A stretch of 64,000 bases of DNA from Streptosporangium brasiliense (GTDB lineage: Bacteria; Actinomycetota; Actinomycetes; Streptosporangiales; Streptosporangiaceae): positions 372,001-436,000 of the forward strand of contig NZ_JAUSRB010000002.1 of the NCBI RefSeq assembly GCF_030811595.1. The letters are read 5' to 3'. The notes beneath the pieces were generated by a model. It was given only the letters and a program-made list of their open reading frames with translations. It made no database searches and had not been told where the DNA came from. Positions 55,488-64,000 of the stretch are shown one piece after another. Position 1 is the stretch's first letter. The number at the start of each line of letters is the position of its first letter. The translations under genes and the position numbers were made by a program.

Positions 55488-56465
55488 TCAGGCCCTGCGG
55501 AGCACGTACGGCTGGACCACCCCGAGGCCGCGGGCGGGCCGGCGCCGGATGCGGTGCGCCTCGATGCCGGACACCTCCGCGACGGCCTCGGCCAGCTCGC
55601 CGTCGACGACGATCGTGCCCGGCCGGGCGATGGCCGTCAGCCGGGCCGCCAGATTGACGGTGGTCCCGAAGACGTCGCCCATCACCGGCAGGACCGGGCC
55701 GTAGGCCAGGCCGATCCGCACCTCGGGCCCGTAGCGCCGGATGACCTCGACCAGCTCCAGCGCGATCACCGCGGCCTTGCCCGGGTCGGCCGCGGTGAAC
55801 AGCACCTCGTCGCCGAGCGTCTTGACCAGCCGCCCTCCGTGCGCGGCGACCACGTCGGAGGCCCGCGACTCGAACCCCTCGACCAGCTCGGCCAGGGCCC
55901 GTTCGTCCAGTTCGCGGGAGACCTGGGTGAAGGAGACCAGGTCGGCGAAGCCCACCGCGAGGGTCAACCGGGTGGGCACGACCTCCTCGGTGAGGTCGGT
56001 GATGGCCAGCAGCCGGGTCCCCGCGGCGGCCAGCTGGGCGCGCCAGACATGGGCCAGCACCCGCTCGAAGTCCGGCAGCAGCCGGTGCGCGGTCTCCAGG
56101 ACCGCGGCCAGGTCGGCGTCGGAGGGCGGCTGGTCCGGGTCGAGCATGGCACCGACCATGATCTCGGCCTGCCACTGCGCCAGCCGGGCGGTCGTCTGGC
56201 CCAGCGCCCTGGCCATCCGGACGACCGTCTGCTCGTCCAGCAGCCCGCCCTCGATCATCGCCCGGACCCGCCGGAGCGCGGCCACGTCGGCGTCGGTGAA
56301 GGCCACCGCGTCGTCGGCGAGCGTGGCGAAGCCCAGGGCCCGCCAGATCCGCTCGGCGAGATCCTGCGGCACGTCGGCGAGCTCGGCCACCTGGACCCGG
56401 GTGTAGCGGGGCGACGAGCCGACGAAGAGGCGTTCGATCTCCTCGGCCGTCGGACGTCTCGTCAC
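55488..56465 (-). CDS. Class III adenylate cyclase
   Basis: The protein has 325 residues from a GTG at 56465 behind GGAGGGGAA. The N-terminal ~180 residues are helical and of unknown role. The catalytic domain has GFADLVSFTQ (metal-binding Asp), GRLVKTLGDEVLFTA (purine-recognising Lys and second Asp) and VFGTTVNLAARLTAIA (transition-state Asn and Arg). The Lys and Thr at the purine positions fit ATP use, giving cAMP. Single gene; the next gene on this strand starts at 55403. Confidence 0.85.
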   Translation of the reverse strand: MTRRPTAEEIERLFVGSSPRYTRVQVAELADVPQDLAERIWRALGFATLADDAVAFTDADVAALRRVRAMIEGGLLDEQTVVRMARALGQTTARLAQWQAEIMVGAMLDPDQPPSDADLAAVLETAHRLLPDFERVLAHVWRAQLAAAGTRLLAITDLTEEVVPTRLTLAVGFADLVSFTQVSRELDERALAELVEGFESRASDVVAAHGGRLVKTLGDEVLFTAADPGKAAVIALELVEVIRRYGPEVRIGLAYGPVLPVMGDVFGTTVNLAARLTAIARPGTIVVDGELAEAVAEVSGIEAHRIRRRPARGLGVVQPYVLRRA

Positions 56466-56526
56466 TTCCCCTCCGCCCATCTTCCTGCTCCAATCCAGGA
56501 GGTTACGCCACCTGGTCCGCCGTCCC

Positions 56527-57027
56527 TCACGGGTCTCCGTCGGCCGCGTCGTCGAGCGCCCGGAACAGCTCGGCCCGCACCTCCTGGATGCGGGGGATGT
56601 CGCGCAGGGTGATGTGGCCCTGCTCGCCGGCCGACTCGACGTTGAGCGTCCCGGAGCCGAACATCCGTTCCACCAGCGTCTGGTCGGCGCTGACGGTGTT
56701 GACCTTGCTCATCGGGATGTCGTCGTTGGACTTGTTCAGCACGCCCGTGCTGATCGTCAGCCGGTGCGAGGTGAGCACGTAGGAGGTGTTCTTCCACTGC
56801 AGGTACGGCGCGAACGACCACACGGTCAGCAGCCCGACGGCGAGCACGGCCACCGCGATGCGCGCGTAGGAGTCGTACTCGAAGGCGGGCATGAGGAAAA
56901 TCGCCGCACTGGACCCGGCGATGATGAGGACCAGCGCGAGGAACGGGATGACGAGGCGCTTCCAGTGAGGGTGGAACGTGCGGATGCGCTGTTCCCCCTC
57001 CGTCAGGTGGTGATCAGGGAGACCCAT
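56527..57027 (-). CDS. Membrane protein with bacterial PH domain (DUF304-like)
   Basis: The protein has 166 residues. Two helices (LVIPFLALVLIIAGSSAAIF and ARIAVAVLAVGLLTVWSF) are followed by a PH-like domain with YVLTSHRLTISTGVLNKSN and FGSGTLNVES. It is common in actinobacteria; the function is unknown. Gene order beside birA is often seen in this group as I recall. The ATG at 57027 has no strong ribosome site. Confidence 0.8.
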   Translation of the reverse strand: MGLPDHHLTEGEQRIRTFHPHWKRLVIPFLALVLIIAGSSAAIFLMPAFEYDSYARIAVAVLAVGLLTVWSFAPYLQWKNTSYVLTSHRLTISTGVLNKSNDDIPMSKVNTVSADQTLVERMFGSGTLNVESAGEQGHITLRDIPRIQEVRAELFRALDDAADGDP

Positions 57028-57060
57028 GGGGCAAATCGTGGCACGCCTGGCCGCCCCACG

Positions 57061-57885
57061 TCATGATGTGTGCGGTCTGACGTGCACGACGTCGCCGGCG
57101 CTCAGCGTGTGCTCCTCCCCCTTGGAGCGGACGATCAGGTGGCCGGAGTGGTCGATGCCGGTGGCCAGCCCGGTGAGCACCCGCTCCCCGGGCAGCTCCA
57201 CCCTGACCTCGCTGCCGACCGTCGCGCTGACCCCGAGGTAGGCGGCCCGCAGCCCGCACGCGTCGGCGTCGCCGTCGGCCTGCGACCACTCGCGGTAGTG
57301 GGCCTCGATCTCCCGCAGCACCGCCCGGATGATCGGGTCGCGGTCGACGCAGGCGGCCTCCTCGATGACCAGCGAGGTGGCGGTCTCCACGGGCAGCTCG
57401 TCGGCGCGGACGCTCACGTTGAGCCCGACACCCACGATCACCGCGCTGTCCACCCGCTCGGCGAGGATGCCGGCGAGCTTGCGCTCCCCGATCAGCAGGT
57501 CGTTGGGCCATTTCAGGCGGACGTCCACCTCGGCGATCCTGCGCACGGCCGAGGCGACGGCCAAGCCGACGAGCAGCGGCAGCCAGCCCTGTGCGGCGGG
57601 AGGCGGGTCGGGCCGCAGCAGCATCGAGAACGTCAGGCCGGAGCGCGGCGGCGCGCTCCAGACGCGGCCCAGCCTGCCGCGGCCGGCGAACTGCGCCTCG
57701 GCGATGACCACGGCTCCCTGCCGGGCACCGTCCCGGACGGCCTGCGCGAGGTCGGCGTTCGTCGAACCGGTCCTGCCGACGACGGTGATGTCGGACCACA
57801 GGCCGCCGGGGCGGACCAGGGCACGGGTGAGCGCCGCCTGGGACAGCGGCGGGCGGTCTAGATCGGTGAAGGGCGAGTCGAGCAC
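57061..57885 (-). CDS. birA: Biotin-[acetyl-CoA carboxylase] ligase
   Basis: The protein has 274 residues from a GTG at 57885 with GGAAG upstream. The biotin/ATP site GRTGSTNADLAQAVRDGARQ and QFAGRGRLGRVWSAPP (the GRGRxGR loop) are present, as are VRLKWPNDLLIGERKLAG and VIVGVGLNVSV. It attaches biotin to carboxylases. It lacks the N-terminal DNA-binding domain of E. coli BirA, so it should not act as a repressor. It is divergent from fdhD. Confidence 0.93.
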   Translation of the reverse strand: MLDSPFTDLDRPPLSQAALTRALVRPGGLWSDITVVGRTGSTNADLAQAVRDGARQGAVVIAEAQFAGRGRLGRVWSAPPRSGLTFSMLLRPDPPPAAQGWLPLLVGLAVASAVRRIAEVDVRLKWPNDLLIGERKLAGILAERVDSAVIVGVGLNVSVRADELPVETATSLVIEEAACVDRDPIIRAVLREIEAHYREWSQADGDADACGLRAAYLGVSATVGSEVRVELPGERVLTGLATGIDHSGHLIVRSKGEEHTLSAGDVVHVRPHTS

Positions 57886-58041
57886 TTAGCCATCTTCCCT
57901 CCCCTAGCGACCGCCTGTTACCGAATTACGGCAATGACCTGGGAATACTGTGACCGTGGGTGAGGAGTGGCCCCGAGGGCGGCTGTCCGCACAGGTGGGG
58001 CGGGGGAAGATGGGACACGTGCGGAGCGGGACGGAGCGTTC

Positions 58042-58890
58042 ATGAATGGCGTCACGAGGCCGGGGCCGACCACGCGGACCCGGATCCGGCAGGTGTCGGC
58101 CGGGGCCGTCAGCGACCACCGTGACGACCTGGCCACCGAGGAGCCCCTGGAGATCCGGATCCAGGCCGGCGCGGCCCGCCGCACGGTCGCCATCACCATG
58201 CGGACCCCGGGGCACGACTTCGAGCTGGCCGCGGGGTTCCTGCACGGCGAGGGGCTCGTCGCGGCGGAGGAGGTCTCCTCCATCGCCTACTGCACCGACG
58301 ACGACGTGGCGCCCGAGGCGCGCTACAACACGGTGACGGTACGGCTGCGCGGCGGGCGGCTGCCCGACCTGCCCGCCCTCGACCGGCATTTCATGACGTC
58401 GAGCGCCTGCGGCGTCTGCGGCACCGCCAGCCTCGACGCCCTGCGCGGCCGCTGCTCCCCGCTGCCCGCCCAGGAGGACCTGCGCATCTCTCCCGAGACC
58501 CTGTACGGCCTGCCGCACCGGCTGCGGGAGGGCCAAGGCGTGTTCGGCAAGACCGGGGGGCTGCACGCAGCCGGGCTGTTCACCGCCGGAGGGGAGCTCC
58601 TGGCGATCCGCGAGGACGTGGGGCGGCACAACGCGGTGGACAAGCTGGTCGGCTGGGCCCTGATGGGCGGGAGGCTGCCGCTGGGCGGGCACATCCTGAT
58701 GGTCAGCGGGCGCAGCAGCTACGAGATCATGCAGAAGGCCCTGGCCGCGGGCGTGCCGGTCGTCTGCGCGGTCTCCGCCCCCTCCTCCCTGGCCGTCGAC
58801 CTGGCCAGGGAGTTCGGGATGACGCTGGTCGGTTTCCTCCGCGAGGAGCGCTTCAACCTCTATTCGGCCCCGGAGCGGGTCCTCCCCTGA
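58042..58890 (+). CDS. fdhD: Formate dehydrogenase accessory sulfurtransferase FdhD
   Basis: The protein has 282 residues from an ATG at 58042 with GGAG six bases upstream. The sulfur-carrying Cys pair is in SSACGVCGTAS, and the molybdenum-cofactor binding part includes FGKTGGLHAAGLF, REDVGRHNAVDKLVGW and LMVSGRSSYEIMQKAL. It hands sulfur from a cysteine desulfurase to the molybdopterin-guanine dinucleotide cofactor of formate dehydrogenase, whose genes are not in this window. Confidence 0.94.
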   Translation: MNGVTRPGPTTRTRIRQVSAGAVSDHRDDLATEEPLEIRIQAGAARRTVAITMRTPGHDFELAAGFLHGEGLVAAEEVSSIAYCTDDDVAPEARYNTVTVRLRGGRLPDLPALDRHFMTSSACGVCGTASLDALRGRCSPLPAQEDLRISPETLYGLPHRLREGQGVFGKTGGLHAAGLFTAGGELLAIREDVGRHNAVDKLVGWALMGGRLPLGGHILMVSGRSSYEIMQKALAAGVPVVCAVSAPSSLAVDLAREFGMTLVGFLREERFNLYSAPERVLP

Positions 58891-59005
58891 GCCCCGTCGC
58901 TCACGGTGCGACCGGCCCGCCGGACTCCCCGGCCGGCCGGTTCAGCGCCTCCCGCCTCGGCAGCGCGGCGGCGAGGCCGGCGGGCCGTCCCGTCACGGGG
59001 ACGGC

Positions 59006-59461
59006 TCAGCCGTCGAGCCGTTTCGCCATGAAGACCACATCACGCGGTCCCGACCTGCGACGTTCGGTGATCTCGTAGCCCAGGCGCAGGTAGAGCGCGA
59101 TGTTCGGCTCCATCCGGGCGTTGGTGTACAGCCGCAGCGCCCCCAGGCCCGCCGTACGGGCCCGGTCCTCGGCGAAGGCCAGCAGGCGCCTGCCGAGCCC
59201 CCGGCCGTGCCGGCCGGGGGCGACCGCCACGTTGTCCACCAGCAGCACGCCGTCCTCGGGGACCAGCACGATCAGCCCGGCGATCCCCTCCCCCGGCTCG
59301 TCCTCCTCCAGCAGATGGACGTGGCCGGCCGCGACGTGCGCGGCGTAGTCGTCGTCCATCGGCTTGGGGCGGATCCCGATCAGGTCCGCCCACGGCTGGT
59401 AGGCCGCCGCCACGAGCTCCTCGACCGCCGGCACGTCGCCGGGCCGGGCGGGACGGATCAC
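59006..59461 (-). CDS. GNAT-family N-acetyltransferase
   Basis: The protein has 151 residues from a GTG at 59461 preceded by GGAGG at four bases. It starts IRPARPGDVPAVEELVAAAY. The acetyl-CoA loop is VAVAPGRHGRGLGRRLLAF, and LYTNARMEPNIALYLRLGY and EITERR complete the fold. The substrate is not predictable. It lies 49 bp downstream of the ppc stop. Confidence 0.88.
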   Translation of the reverse strand: MIRPARPGDVPAVEELVAAAYQPWADLIGIRPKPMDDDYAAHVAAGHVHLLEEDEPGEGIAGLIVLVPEDGVLLVDNVAVAPGRHGRGLGRRLLAFAEDRARTAGLGALRLYTNARMEPNIALYLRLGYEITERRRSGPRDVVFMAKRLDG

Positions 59462-59510
59462 CGGACCTCCTCGGCCGCGGGGCCCGCGGGGCCCGGCGGC
59501 GGGCAGGCCG

Positions 59511-62150
59511 TCATCCGGTGTTCTGCAGACCGGCGGCGACGCCGTTGACCGACAGCAGCAACAGCGTGGACAGCCGCTCGCGCTCCTCCTCCGACAGCCC
59601 GTCGTCGGCGCGGAGCGTCGACAGGGCACGGAGCTGGAGATGGGAGAGCGCGTCCACGTAGGGGTCGCGGAGCTGGACCGCGCGCGACAGCACCCGGCGG
59701 TTCTCCAGCAGGCGGCTGTGACCGGTGATCTCCAGGACCAGGCGGCGGGTGAGGTCGTACTCGTGCAGGACCTGCTCGACGAAGTCGTCCCGGCCGCCCA
59801 GCGCGAGGTAGCGGGCCGCGATGTCGCGGTCGGTCTTGGCCAGCGACATCTCCACGTTGTCCAGCAGCGAGGCGAACAGCGGCCACTCGCGGTAGGCGGC
59901 GCGCAGCTCGTCCAGGCCGGACTCGGAGATCACCGCCTCCAGGCCGCTGCCCAGGCCGTACCAGCCGGGCAGGTTGACCCGGGTCTGGGCCCAGGCGAAC
60001 ACCCACGGGATGGCCCGCAGGTCGTCGAGGGAGCGGGGCGCCCCGAGGCCGCGCCTGGCGGGGCGGGAGCCCAGCCGGAGCGAGCCGATCTCCTCCAACG
60101 GACTGACCAGGGAGAACCACTCGGGGAAGCCGGGCGCCTCGGTCAGCGACCGGTAGGCCTTCTCCGAGGCGGAGGCGACCTGCTCGGCGACCCCCCGGAA
60201 GCGCCCGGCGGCCTCGGCCGTACGGGCCTCGATGGACGGGGTGGAGGCCAGCAGCACCGCCGAGGTGACCTGCTCCATGTGGCGGCGGGCGATGGCGGCG
60301 TGGCCGTAGCGGGCGAAGATGACCTCGCCCTGCTCGGTCACCTTGAAACGGCCGCCGACCGAGCCCGGGGCCTGGGCGAGCACGGCCCGGTTGGCCGGCC
60401 CGCCGCCCCGGCCCAGCGCGCCGCCCCGGCCGTGGAACAGCGTCAGCCGCACCTCGTGCTCGGCGGCCCACGCGGCCAGCGCCTCCTGCGCCTCGTACAG
60501 CTTCAGGGTCGCGGCGGCCGGGCCGAGCTCCTTGGCGGAGTCGGAGTAGCCGAGCATGACCTCCAGGCGCCGGCCGGCGGCGGCCAGACGGGCCTGGATG
60601 CCGGGGATCTCCAGCATCCCCGACAGCACCGCGGGGGCGTTGGCCAGGTCGGCGCCCGACTCGAACAGCGGGACCACGTCGAGCTGCGGCGCCTTGTCGC
60701 CGAGCGCGTGCTCGGCCAGCGCGTAGACCGCGGCGATGTCGTCGGCCGAGCGGGTGAAGGAGACGACGTAGCGGGAGCAGGCGGTCACGCCGTAGCGCTC
60801 CTGGATCCAGCCGATCGTGCGGATGGTGGCCAGCACCTCGTCGGTGCGCTCGGAGGTCCGCCCCTCGGCGAGCTCGGCCAGCGCGGCGGCGTGGACCTGC
60901 GAGTGCTGGCGCACCTCCAGCTCGGCCAGGTGGAAGCCGAACGTCTCCACCTGCCAGATCAGGTGCTGCAGCTCGCCGTACGCCTGCCGCCTCGCCCCGG
61001 CCGCGACCAGCGACGCCTGGGCGGCCCGCAGGTCGGCCAGGAGCTCCTCGGGCGAGCGGTAGGCCAGGTCGAGGCCGCGCTGCCGGGTGGCCGCGATCCG
61101 GGCGGCCACGAACAGCAGCCACTGCCGGTGCGGCTCCTGCGGGGAGCGGGTGGCCATCTCCGAGACCAGGTCGGGGTGGTCGTTCTCGGCGGCGGCGAGC
61201 GCGGCGCGCAGCTCCGCCGAGGCAGGGGTGTAGCCGGTGGTCAGCGTGAGGGTCCGGGCGATCCGGTGGGTGGCGTTCTCCAGGGCGATCAGCACGTGCT
61301 CGGCCTGGATGAGCACGGCGTCTCTGGTCACCTTGGCGGTGACGTTGGGATTGCCGTCGCGGTCGCCGCCGATCCAGCTCCCGTAGCGGATGAAGGGGCG
61401 GGCCAGCGGCTCGCGGGTGCCGGTGCCCTCGCCGAGCGCGGCGTCCAGCGAGCGGTAGACCATCGGCACCACCCGGAACAGGGTCTCGTCGAAGGCCGCC
61501 ATGGCGGTGCGGACCTCGTCCAGCGGGTCGAGCTTGGTCGACCTGAGCTGGGAGGTCCGCCAGAGCAGGTCGATCTCCTCCAGCAGCCGCCGCCGGGTCT
61601 CGGCCCGCTCGGCGGCGCCCCGCTCGGGGCTGTTGTAGGCGGCGAGCTGGTCGCTGATGCGCTGGATCGCGGTGACCACCGCGCGCCTGCGGGCCTCGGT
61701 CGGGTGCGCGGTCAGCACCGGGTGCAGCCGCAGCCCCTCCACCAGCTCGCCGACGCGCTCGCCGCCGAGCTCCTGGACGGCCTGCGCCAGGGACTCGGGC
61801 AGCGGCTCCTCGCCGGTGTCGCGGATCCGGAGCGTGCGGATGCGGAAGTGCTCCTCGGCCAGGTTCGCCAGATGGAAGTAACAGGTGAACGCCCGGGCGA
61901 TCTGCACCGCCCGATCGACGGGCCACTCGGCGACCATCGCGGTGATCTCGTCGACCGAGACCTTCCCGCGACGGGCCGCGATGACGGCCTTGCGTAGACG
62001 TTCGACATCGGCGAGCAGATCATCGCCGCCGTACTCGGCGATCACCTGCCCCAGGAGCTCGCCGAGCAGCCGCACGTCCGCGCGCAGCGCGTCGGGCATC
62101 TCGGTGACGGCGGAAGAACGTTCTGCCTGCTGGTGCGCGATTGCGGACAT
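59511..62150 (-). CDS. ppc: Phosphoenolpyruvate carboxylase
   Basis: The protein has 879 residues from the ATG at 62150 (a start at 62198 would add 16). Catalytic His is in VLTAHPTEARRR; GGDRDGNPNVT, GYSDSAKELG, LFHGRGGALGRGGGPANRA and the C-terminal Gln-Asn-Thr-Gly are all present. It carboxylates PEP to oxaloacetate to refill the TCA cycle. The length is normal for bacterial Ppc. It is a single gene, not in an evident operon. Confidence 0.96.
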   Translation of the reverse strand: MSAIAHQQAERSSAVTEMPDALRADVRLLGELLGQVIAEYGGDDLLADVERLRKAVIAARRGKVSVDEITAMVAEWPVDRAVQIARAFTCYFHLANLAEEHFRIRTLRIRDTGEEPLPESLAQAVQELGGERVGELVEGLRLHPVLTAHPTEARRRAVVTAIQRISDQLAAYNSPERGAAERAETRRRLLEEIDLLWRTSQLRSTKLDPLDEVRTAMAAFDETLFRVVPMVYRSLDAALGEGTGTREPLARPFIRYGSWIGGDRDGNPNVTAKVTRDAVLIQAEHVLIALENATHRIARTLTLTTGYTPASAELRAALAAAENDHPDLVSEMATRSPQEPHRQWLLFVAARIAATRQRGLDLAYRSPEELLADLRAAQASLVAAGARRQAYGELQHLIWQVETFGFHLAELEVRQHSQVHAAALAELAEGRTSERTDEVLATIRTIGWIQERYGVTACSRYVVSFTRSADDIAAVYALAEHALGDKAPQLDVVPLFESGADLANAPAVLSGMLEIPGIQARLAAAGRRLEVMLGYSDSAKELGPAAATLKLYEAQEALAAWAAEHEVRLTLFHGRGGALGRGGGPANRAVLAQAPGSVGGRFKVTEQGEVIFARYGHAAIARRHMEQVTSAVLLASTPSIEARTAEAAGRFRGVAEQVASASEKAYRSLTEAPGFPEWFSLVSPLEEIGSLRLGSRPARRGLGAPRSLDDLRAIPWVFAWAQTRVNLPGWYGLGSGLEAVISESGLDELRAAYREWPLFASLLDNVEMSLAKTDRDIAARYLALGGRDDFVEQVLHEYDLTRRLVLEITGHSRLLENRRVLSRAVQLRDPYVDALSHLQLRALSTLRADDGLSEEERERLSTLLLLSVNGVAAGLQNTG

Positions 62151-62215
62151 GTTTGCCAGCGTAGCCAGTCCGTTTTCTCCGGCGGAGACTGGTCTCACCT
62201 ATTGGACTAGACCAT

Positions 62216-63934
62216 TCAGTTCGGCTGCGAGGTCGCCGCCAGGATCTCGGGATATCGCCGGAACCCGAGGTCACCGGCGATCCGGCGGCCGCCCCAGGAG
62301 ATCAGCAGGCCGTACGGCAGGGCCAGGGCGCTGACCCAGGTGAGGCCGAGCAGGACCGGCAGCGCGACCGGCAGCGCCAGCAGGCTGCTGCCGATCATCG
62401 CGCCGAAGGAGGCGGCGAAGGCGACGCCGCCCTGTCCTGGCGCGGCGCCGGTGAAGGCGTTGAGCCGCTCGGGCACCGTGTACGGCAGGAGCACACTCGT
62501 CATGGCCCCCACCCCGAGCCCGACGCCGAGGACGCCCCACGCGGTGAGCGCGGCCGGGAGGGCCCACCGGAGGTCTCCGGCGAGGACGGCGGCGACCACG
62601 GCCAGCACGGCCAGCGTCGGGGCCGCGATCGTCACGACGGCCAGGTGCCGCCCGGCGAGGTCGGCCCGCCAGTCCCGGCCGGTGCCGTAGATCATGGAGT
62701 TCATCCACAGCGAGCGGCCGTCGATGCCGAAGGAGTTGGACGTCTGCAGGCCGATCATCACCGCGCCGAGGCAGGCGGGGGCGATCGCCATGGCCATGCC
62801 GGTCGGCCCGGACCCGTCACCGCGGGTCAGGGAGAAGGACATGATGCCGGTGACTGCGATGGCGGCGAACCAGCCGACCCGGCCCCGGGGGTCACGGCGG
62901 GCGTACTTGAGCTCCTTGGTGGCGACCGCGGCGAGCGGCCCGTCGGGCAGGACGCGCGCCAGCAGGCCCCTGGAGTTGCGGACCGAGGCGGCCTCGGTGG
63001 AGGCGTCGGTCGTCACCAGCGCCCGGCGGAGCGCCGCGATCCAGAGCCGGCCGATCACGACGACCAGGACCGCGAGGAAGGCCAGCTCGCCGGCCGCCAC
63101 GGCGCCGCCGTCGGTGATGGCGTGCGCCGCCATGCCGGGCGGGGTCCAGCGGAGCACCGAGGCGACCTCACGCAGCATCCCGGCCGGGTCGCCCGCCAGG
63201 CCGCCGTTGAGCAGCAGGTTGGGGAGCTGCGCGGCCAGGATGAAGAAGATCACCGAGACGGCGAGCACGTCCCGGCCCCGGCGGGTGCGCAGGATGCCGG
63301 ACAGGGAGGTGGTGACCAGCCGCGAGGTGACGATGCAGAGCGCGAACTGCAGCAGCACCGCGACGGCGCCCAGGAGCACCCCGCCGGCCCCGGTGGCCAG
63401 GCCCGCGACCGCCCCGGCCGTGACGACCAGCGTGGCGATCGGCCAGACCCCGGTGACCGAGGCGGCGAACATGCCGGCGGCGAGCTGGCCGGTCCGCAGC
63501 GGGAACAGCGACAGCCGGGACGGGTCGAGCGTGTCGTCCAGGCCGAACGCCAGCAGCGGGACGATCACCCAGCCCGTCAGGAAGACGGTGAACAGCACGG
63601 TCACGACGTCCGCCGCGATGTCGGCGGGCGCGAAGCGGAGCATGCTCATCCCGAGGAACCCGAGAGTCGCCACGGTGAGCGCGGCGATCACGGTGAAGAC
63701 GAATCCGAGCAGCCGCTCGGTGCTGCCGCGCAGGTTCCCGGCGACCAGCCGGAGCTTGAGCCGGACGAAGACCGCGGGCCCCACCCGGACGGGGGCGTCC
63801 GCGCCGCGTTCCGGGCCCGCCGCGCCCGTGCGGGGGCCGCCGGCGTGCGGACCGCCGCCCGCCGCGCTCATGCCGGGGCCGTCCATCCGGCCGTCACCGC
63901 CCGCCGCGCTCATGCCGAGGTCGCGCCCAGCCAT
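62216..63934 (-). CDS. ABC-2-type transporter permease
   Basis: The protein has 572 residues. The first ~50 are Gly/Ala-rich and disordered, followed by a dozen helices in two halves (for example VIAALTVATLGFLGMSMLRF, LAVLVVVIGRLWIAALRRAL and WGVLGVGLGVGAMTSVLLPY). It resembles large actinobacterial ABC-2 exporters. It overlaps the C-terminus of an upstream ATPase-like frame. The start at 63934 has GGGGAGGG six bases upstream; ATG at 63913 would give a four-base ATGA overlap. Confidence 0.78.
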   Translation of the reverse strand: MAGRDLGMSAAGGDGRMDGPGMSAAGGGPHAGGPRTGAAGPERGADAPVRVGPAVFVRLKLRLVAGNLRGSTERLLGFVFTVIAALTVATLGFLGMSMLRFAPADIAADVVTVLFTVFLTGWVIVPLLAFGLDDTLDPSRLSLFPLRTGQLAAGMFAASVTGVWPIATLVVTAGAVAGLATGAGGVLLGAVAVLLQFALCIVTSRLVTTSLSGILRTRRGRDVLAVSVIFFILAAQLPNLLLNGGLAGDPAGMLREVASVLRWTPPGMAAHAITDGGAVAAGELAFLAVLVVVIGRLWIAALRRALVTTDASTEAASVRNSRGLLARVLPDGPLAAVATKELKYARRDPRGRVGWFAAIAVTGIMSFSLTRGDGSGPTGMAMAIAPACLGAVMIGLQTSNSFGIDGRSLWMNSMIYGTGRDWRADLAGRHLAVVTIAAPTLAVLAVVAAVLAGDLRWALPAALTAWGVLGVGLGVGAMTSVLLPYTVPERLNAFTGAAPGQGGVAFAASFGAMIGSSLLALPVALPVLLGLTWVSALALPYGLLISWGGRRIAGDLGFRRYPEILAATSQPN

Positions 63935-64000
63935 GACAGGCCCTCCCCTCCGCCACCGCCGTCGTCGCCGCGGACGCCGACCAGTCCGAGGAACGCCTCG
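63910..64000 (-). CDS. ABC transporter ATP-binding protein, C-terminal end (partial)
   Basis: A minus-strand frame enters from the right edge, reads EAFLGLVGVRGDDGGGGGEG then LSWLGATSA, and stops with TGA at 63910-63912. Its position directly upstream of, and overlapping, an ABC permease makes an ATPase C-terminus the likely identity. The diagnostic motifs lie outside the window. Confidence 0.5.
   Translation of the reverse strand, partial: EAFLGLVGVRGDDGGGGGEGLSWLGATSA

Noticed and set aside
59640-61997. 785-residue plus-strand frame
   Set aside because: Antisense to ppc, with Gly/Leu/Val/Arg-rich composition typical of a shadow.

Overview
The window is high-GC actinobacterial DNA. The evidence is very GC-rich third codon positions, frequent GTG and TTG starts, a mycothiol-type formaldehyde dehydrogenase, an IdeR-type iron box and many ATGA/GTGA-coupled genes. 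The mix of cell-wall glycopolymer genes would fit a filamentous actinomycete of the Streptosporangiales type; that placement is an inference. I saw no rRNA, tRNA or CRISPR array.

Region 1 (about 1-27.3 kb) is a cell-envelope polysaccharide / teichoic-acid-like locus. It holds glycosyltransferases of several folds (GT4 and GT2, plus two multi-spanning GT-C-like membrane proteins), a membrane acyltransferase and two LytR-CpsA-Psr ligases that could attach a glycopolymer to peptidoglycan. It also has a fused cytidylyltransferase/reductase of the CDP-ribitol synthase type next to a TagF-like polymerase. A tightly overlapping set (nucleotidyltransferase, glycerol-1-phosphate dehydrogenase-like enzyme, CDP-alcohol phosphotransferase), with a second, fused CDP-alcohol phosphotransferase beside it, looks like a pathway for an unusual activated polyol or phospholipid headgroup. 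Lodged in the locus are an orphan Phd antitoxin, an acetoacetate-decarboxylase-family protein, a PfkB sugar kinase and an aldo/keto reductase.

Region 2 (about 27.3-46.9 kb) is accessory. It carries a STAS protein, poorly recognised genes in lower-GC DNA and two tandem paralogous unknown proteins. An ECF sigma/anti-sigma pair heads a set of a lipoprotein, a HlyD-type adaptor, a MacB-type ABC transporter and a secreted alpha/beta hydrolase. A graveyard of gene fragments follows (Tn3 transposase, IS5-type transposase, HAD phosphatase). An approximately 138-bp segment holding a terminator and the acyl-CoA dehydrogenase 3' end is duplicated on both sides of an MFS efflux gene. Further on are UDP-glucose dehydrogenase, a broken YdeI-like gene, an OmpA-domain lipoprotein and a decayed VapBC module.

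Region 3 (about 47-64 kb) is mostly housekeeping: purE/purK, a lipoprotein, GtrA, a two-component system, bfd-bfr iron storage behind an iron box, an MBL hydrolase coupled to the mycothiol-dependent dehydrogenase, a class III cyclase, a PH-domain membrane protein, birA, fdhD, a GNAT acetyltransferase, PEP carboxylase and an ABC exporter running off the right edge.
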